Shown: one piece after another, positions 22,177 through 24,175 of the stretch
Layout of the letters: each line of letters opens with the position of its first letter
How positions within the stretch are numbered: the stretch's first letter is position 1
IMG/VR virus record: IMGVR_UViG_3300009788_000294
Coordinates: 1 to 24,175 of that record
DNA: 24,175 bases
Direction: 5' to 3' (one strand)
Origin: a virus
The notes under the pieces: model-generated
Database searches by the model: none
Seen by the model: only the letters and a program-made list of their open reading frames with translations
What the model was told of the DNA's origin: nothing
Program-made: the position numbers and the translations under genes

Positions 22177-22587
22177 ATGGACATGAAGAACATGACGTCA
22201 AAACAGGCAACATTTTATAGTATTGCCTTGTGGAACTGGATGGAAAAAACAGGAAGTAAATATAAGGATGATTAGATAGGTTGGGAAAAAAACAGAGGAT
22301 TATTTAATATTAATGAACCTTTTTGCTTTTTATGTTATTGTAAAGGAATGTTTCCTGCTTATTCATGTCCATTAGACGATTGTATGGGGTATAAAAATGG
22401 CCTTTTTAAGATTTGGTCAAGATCTGAAAATATTTTAGAAAGAAAATTACATGCCGGTAATTTAAAAAGAAAACTAATAGAAGCATATGAAGCCATGCCT
22501 AGTGATTATGTATTTATTGACAAGGTTTCTTTGAAATTAAAATTTAATAGTATACGGTTTGGTGAGGGTATATATTTGGATTATTAA
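22177..22587 (+). pseudogene. Cysteine-rich phage protein gene interrupted by in-frame TAG
   Basis: ATG 22177 has a perfect RBS (AAGGAGG, 22163-22169). After 32 residues (MDMKNMTSKQATFYSIALWN...) an in-frame TAG occurs at 22273-22275. The same frame then runs on for 103 sense codons to TAA at 22585-22587, with IGWEKN, CFLCYC and SCPLDDC. Related phage proteins have this order without a break: a helical LWnW start, a GW segment, then CFlCey...CskCPl. So the two halves were one gene of about 136 residues. An ATG at 22348 lacks suitable RBS spacing and would omit CFLCYC. It may be a nonsense mutation, a sequencing error or amber readthrough. Confidence 0.65.
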
Positions 22588-22605
22588 ATTCGGAAAGGAA
22601 ACACT

Positions 22606-22866
22606 ATGTTTACATTTAAAGGCGGTAATGAGGTTGATGTTGATAAAATAGAGGGCATTAGTAAAATATTTAACGAACTTAAAATAACAACCAATGGAAA
22701 AAGAAATATATATTATTATCATATTTTTTTAACTTCTGGTCAAAAAATGGAAATAACAATCATGGATTTTAATTCTAAAAGTAAAGTTATGATGTATTTT
22801 AAAGAAACAAAAACCAGATTACATAAAGAATGGAATAAAGCTAAAACTAAAAATGGGTGGTGGTAA
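22606..22866 (+). CDS. Hypothetical protein, 86 residues
   Basis: I do not recognise this protein. It has a beta-rich N-terminal two thirds (KRNIYYYHIFLTSGQKMEITIMDFN as the core, shown only in part) and a basic helical end KEWNKAKTKNGWW. No cysteines or membrane segment. The RBS GGAAAGGAAA is 6 bases from ATG. The stop overlaps the next start (TAATG at 22864-22868), so the two are probably translated together. Confidence 0.65.
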   Translation: MFTFKGGNEVDVDKIEGISKIFNELKITTNGKRNIYYYHIFLTSGQKMEITIMDFNSKSKVMMYFKETKTRLHKEWNKAKTKNGWW

Positions 22867-23132
22867 TGGGATCAAGTAAAGATATGGCTATCGTGACACT
22901 TGAACGTCATGATGGAGATAAAATTAAAGCATTAAAGAGTGTAAGTAAAGGTATCAAGACAAACTTGACAGTTCTTTTATTGTTAATTGCAGGAATATAT
23001 CATTGCTCAACCAATGAGGGTGGTATTATTATTACTTTAATATTATCCATGATGTTTCTTTTTGATATTTGTATTTTTTCAGCTCAAATATTTATACAAG
23101 ATGAATTGAAGAAATTAAAATCAAAGGAGTAG
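22866..23132 (+). CDS. Small membrane protein with two transmembrane helices
   Basis: I start this 88-residue protein at ATG 22866, which overlaps the upstream TAA; in-frame GTG codons at 22857 and 22860 lie inside the upstream gene. Two hydrophobic stretches (about residues 31-48, NLTVLLLLIAGIYH, and 54-76, IIITLILSMMFLFDICIF) predict a hairpin membrane protein with charged ends. Two-helix small membrane proteins in phages include holins and superinfection-exclusion proteins. Neither can be chosen here. The C-terminus is basic (DELKKLKSKE), so both ends may face the cytoplasm. Stop is TAG, followed at once by ATGTGA. Confidence 0.65.
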   Translation: MGSSKDMAIVTLERHDGDKIKALKSVSKGIKTNLTVLLLLIAGIYHCSTNEGGIIITLILSMMFLFDICIFSAQIFIQDELKKLKSKE

Positions 23133-23173
23133 ATGTGAAATTTAATCGGAACGACTATTAGTAATTTAATGAT

Positions 23174-23198
23174 AGGTATTGTCAACACAATAATACCT
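23174..23198 (+). other. Hairpin between genes
   Basis: AGGTATTGT (23174-23182) pairs with ATAATACCT (23190-23198) in a 9-bp stem with one G-U pair and a 7-base loop. There is no T run. It lies in a 106-bp gap; the role could be mRNA processing or a binding site. Confidence 0.45.
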
Positions 23199-23238
23199 GC
23201 TTGATGAGTAAAGTAAAATTAGTAAGGAATAAAATATA

Positions 23239-23532
23239 ATGACAAATAGAATTAAAATAGAAAAATATCCTAATTTATACTGGGAAATAGAAAAAATAGA
23301 AAAACACACAATGCTTATGTGTTTGTATTTTAAAATTAAAACAGGCACATTATCTGTTGATATAATGTGCATTGAATATGATAGTAAAAAGAAAACCTGT
23401 GATGTTACTATAATGTTTAAGGAAATAAGTTGTTTCCATATTAATATTACACCTTCTGATATAATGTCAAATTATATAGAATTAGTTGTGAAATATGTAA
23501 AAGAAGCAATATTAGAAGTTAATGAAAAATAA
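23239..23532 (+). CDS. Hypothetical protein, 97 residues
   Basis: I do not recognise this protein. It is mostly alternating beta strands (NLYWEIEKIEKHTMLMCLYF, TLSVDIMCIEY, CDVTIMFKEISCFHINI) with one C-terminal helix (NYIELVVKYVKEAILEV). Cysteines are scattered and not in CxxC pairs. No signal or membrane helix. The RBS AAGGAATAA lies just upstream. Its TAA stop is followed three bases later by the -35 box of promoter copy 3. Confidence 0.65.
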   Translation: MTNRIKIEKYPNLYWEIEKIEKHTMLMCLYFKIKTGTLSVDIMCIEYDSKKKTCDVTIMFKEISCFHINITPSDIMSNYIELVVKYVKEAILEVNEK

Positions 23533-23535
23533 CTC

Positions 23536-23573
23536 TTGATTACGGTATTATTGTAAGGTATAATTAAATTATA
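23536..23573 (+). promoter_or_regulatory. Repeated phage promoter/operator, copy 3
   Basis: TTGATT (23536-23541), a 17-bp spacer, and TATAAT (23559-23564) in the palindrome TATAATT-A-AATTATA (23559-23573). Together with the upstream AAAATAACTC it closely matches copy 1. It drives the truncated gene at 23651 after an 80-base leader in which ATTGTT (23596-23601) and AACAAT could pair. Confidence 0.85.
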
Positions 23574-23650
23574 AAGTAAAGGAAGAAGGGCGAAATTGTT
23601 CTATTATTGGTAAAAACAATATTATACCGAAATAGCGAAAGTAGGAAAAA

Positions 23651-24175
23651 ATGAAAATATATAAACTGGTCGATAAAGATTATAAAACTCATAATAAGAC
23701 ACAATGGGAAATTGGGAAAACAAATAGTTTACCTGCGGTCAAGAATCCCCAACTTTGTTCTAAAGATGTATTGCACGGATATACCCATAAAAACCTGGCA
23801 TTATTATTAAACTCGATACATGCAAATATTGCCGAGGTCAAGATATTGGAATGTGAAGGAGAAGTAGTAGTACAGGATTGGGGAAAAGTTGGATGCTTTA
23901 AATTGACTCCAATATCTGAAGTTAATGTTCCGCTCTGGTTTACTATGGAAGATAGAAAGCAAAAGATTTATATTCGCTTTGCAATTCTATGTGCAGAGAA
24001 AGTTTTGTATTTATTTGAAGAGGAATGCCCTGAAGACAAAAGACCTAGAGAAGCAATTAATGTTGCTAAAAACTATCTAGAGACGAAGGCAGCAGGGGCA
24101 GTAGAGGCAGAGGCAGCATGGGCAGTATGGGCAGCAGCAGCGGCAGCAGAGGCAGCAGGGGCAGCAAGGACAGCA
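23651..24175 (+). CDS. Phage protein with alanine-rich repeat tail, truncated by window end
   Basis: The frame runs 175 codons from ATG 23651 to the window edge without a stop. The N-terminus has LPAV..PQLCSKDVLH (about 27-41), YTHKNLALLLNSIHANI (44-60), VVVQDWGKVGCFKLT (72-86) and IRFAILCAEKVLYLFE (108-123), then RPREAI. This is a common phage protein family of unknown role, in which the conserved head is followed by long Ala-rich helical repeats. Here the repeats begin near residue 146 and consist of Ala with Glu, Trp, Gly and Val. Similar Ala-rich domains are called Imm-5-like in some annotations; a link to immunity is not shown here. It is driven by promoter copy 3. Confidence 0.75.
   Translation, partial: MKIYKLVDKDYKTHNKTQWEIGKTNSLPAVKNPQLCSKDVLHGYTHKNLALLLNSIHANIAEVKILECEGEVVVQDWGKVGCFKLTPISEVNVPLWFTMEDRKQKIYIRFAILCAEKVLYLFEEECPEDKRPREAINVAKNYLETKAAGAVEAEAAWAVWAAAAAAEAAGAARTA

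Noticed and set aside
22857-22865. GTG 22857 as start of the two-helix membrane protein
   Set aside because: It lies inside the upstream gene; the ATG at 22866 overlapping the stop codon (TAATG) is the usual coupled start.
1-24175. tRNA genes
   Set aside because: I saw no convincing cloverleaf or T-loop context outside coding regions; a covariance search would be needed to exclude them fully.

Overview
The window is a stretch of a tailed-phage (or prophage) genome. All supported genes lie on the + strand and are packed tightly, often with ATGA or TAATG stop/start overlaps. The DNA is clearly AT-rich (about 30% G+C by eye, not computed). Genes use GGAG-type ribosome binding sites and sigma70-like promoters, and all three standard stop codons occur. 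This points to a low-G+C bacterial host with ordinary Shine-Dalgarno translation, but the sequence does not let me name the host. The tail genes suggest a long-tailed siphovirus-like virion.

Layout. (1) 1-7898, tail and host-recognition module: the end of a probable tail tube gene; a tail assembly chaperone pair joined by a programmed -1 frameshift (slippery A AAA AAC plus a downstream stem-loop); the tape measure protein; a distal-tail-like protein with a lectin-type fold; a large hub protein with a LamG-like N-terminus; a glycine-rich adhesin-like protein; and a small XhlA-type membrane protein. No endolysin is seen. (2) 7899-8239, non-coding: a strong promoter about 100 bp before a perfect terminator (a likely small RNA), then a second terminator just before the next gene. 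(3) 8240-12787: a full-length CTP synthase, a small unknown protein, an SNF2-like helicase and two related cysteine-rich proteins. (4) 12788-18118, replication module, headed by a copy of a repeated promoter: small unknown proteins, a DUF7736-like protein, a T7 gp2.5-like ssDNA-binding protein, and a 984-residue primase fused to an MCM-like AAA+ helicase. (5) 18119-18691: a 573-bp gene-free block that can fold into a large structure closed by a 25-bp helix. (6) 18692-24175, accessory genes: an unknown protein, a stand-alone C-terminal fragment of a cytosine-C5 DNA methyltransferase, a VRR-NUC nuclease, zinc-ribbon proteins, a hexapeptide-repeat beta-helix protein, a cysteine-rich gene broken by an in-frame TAG, a two-helix membrane protein, and a truncated alanine-rich protein running off the end.

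How it fits together. The tail genes are probably one late operon. CTP synthase, the helicases, the SSB-like protein and the nuclease form a nucleotide-supply and DNA-replication block. Three copies of the same promoter (-35 TTGATT, 17-bp spacer, -10 embedded in a 15-bp palindrome) at 12791, 20583 and 23536 look like a shared, probably repressor-controlled regulatory unit for the replication and accessory operons. The items most worth follow-up are the structured block at 18125-18597, the small RNA at about 7937-8042, the repeated promoter/operator, the phage CTP synthase, and the family of cysteine-rich proteins.
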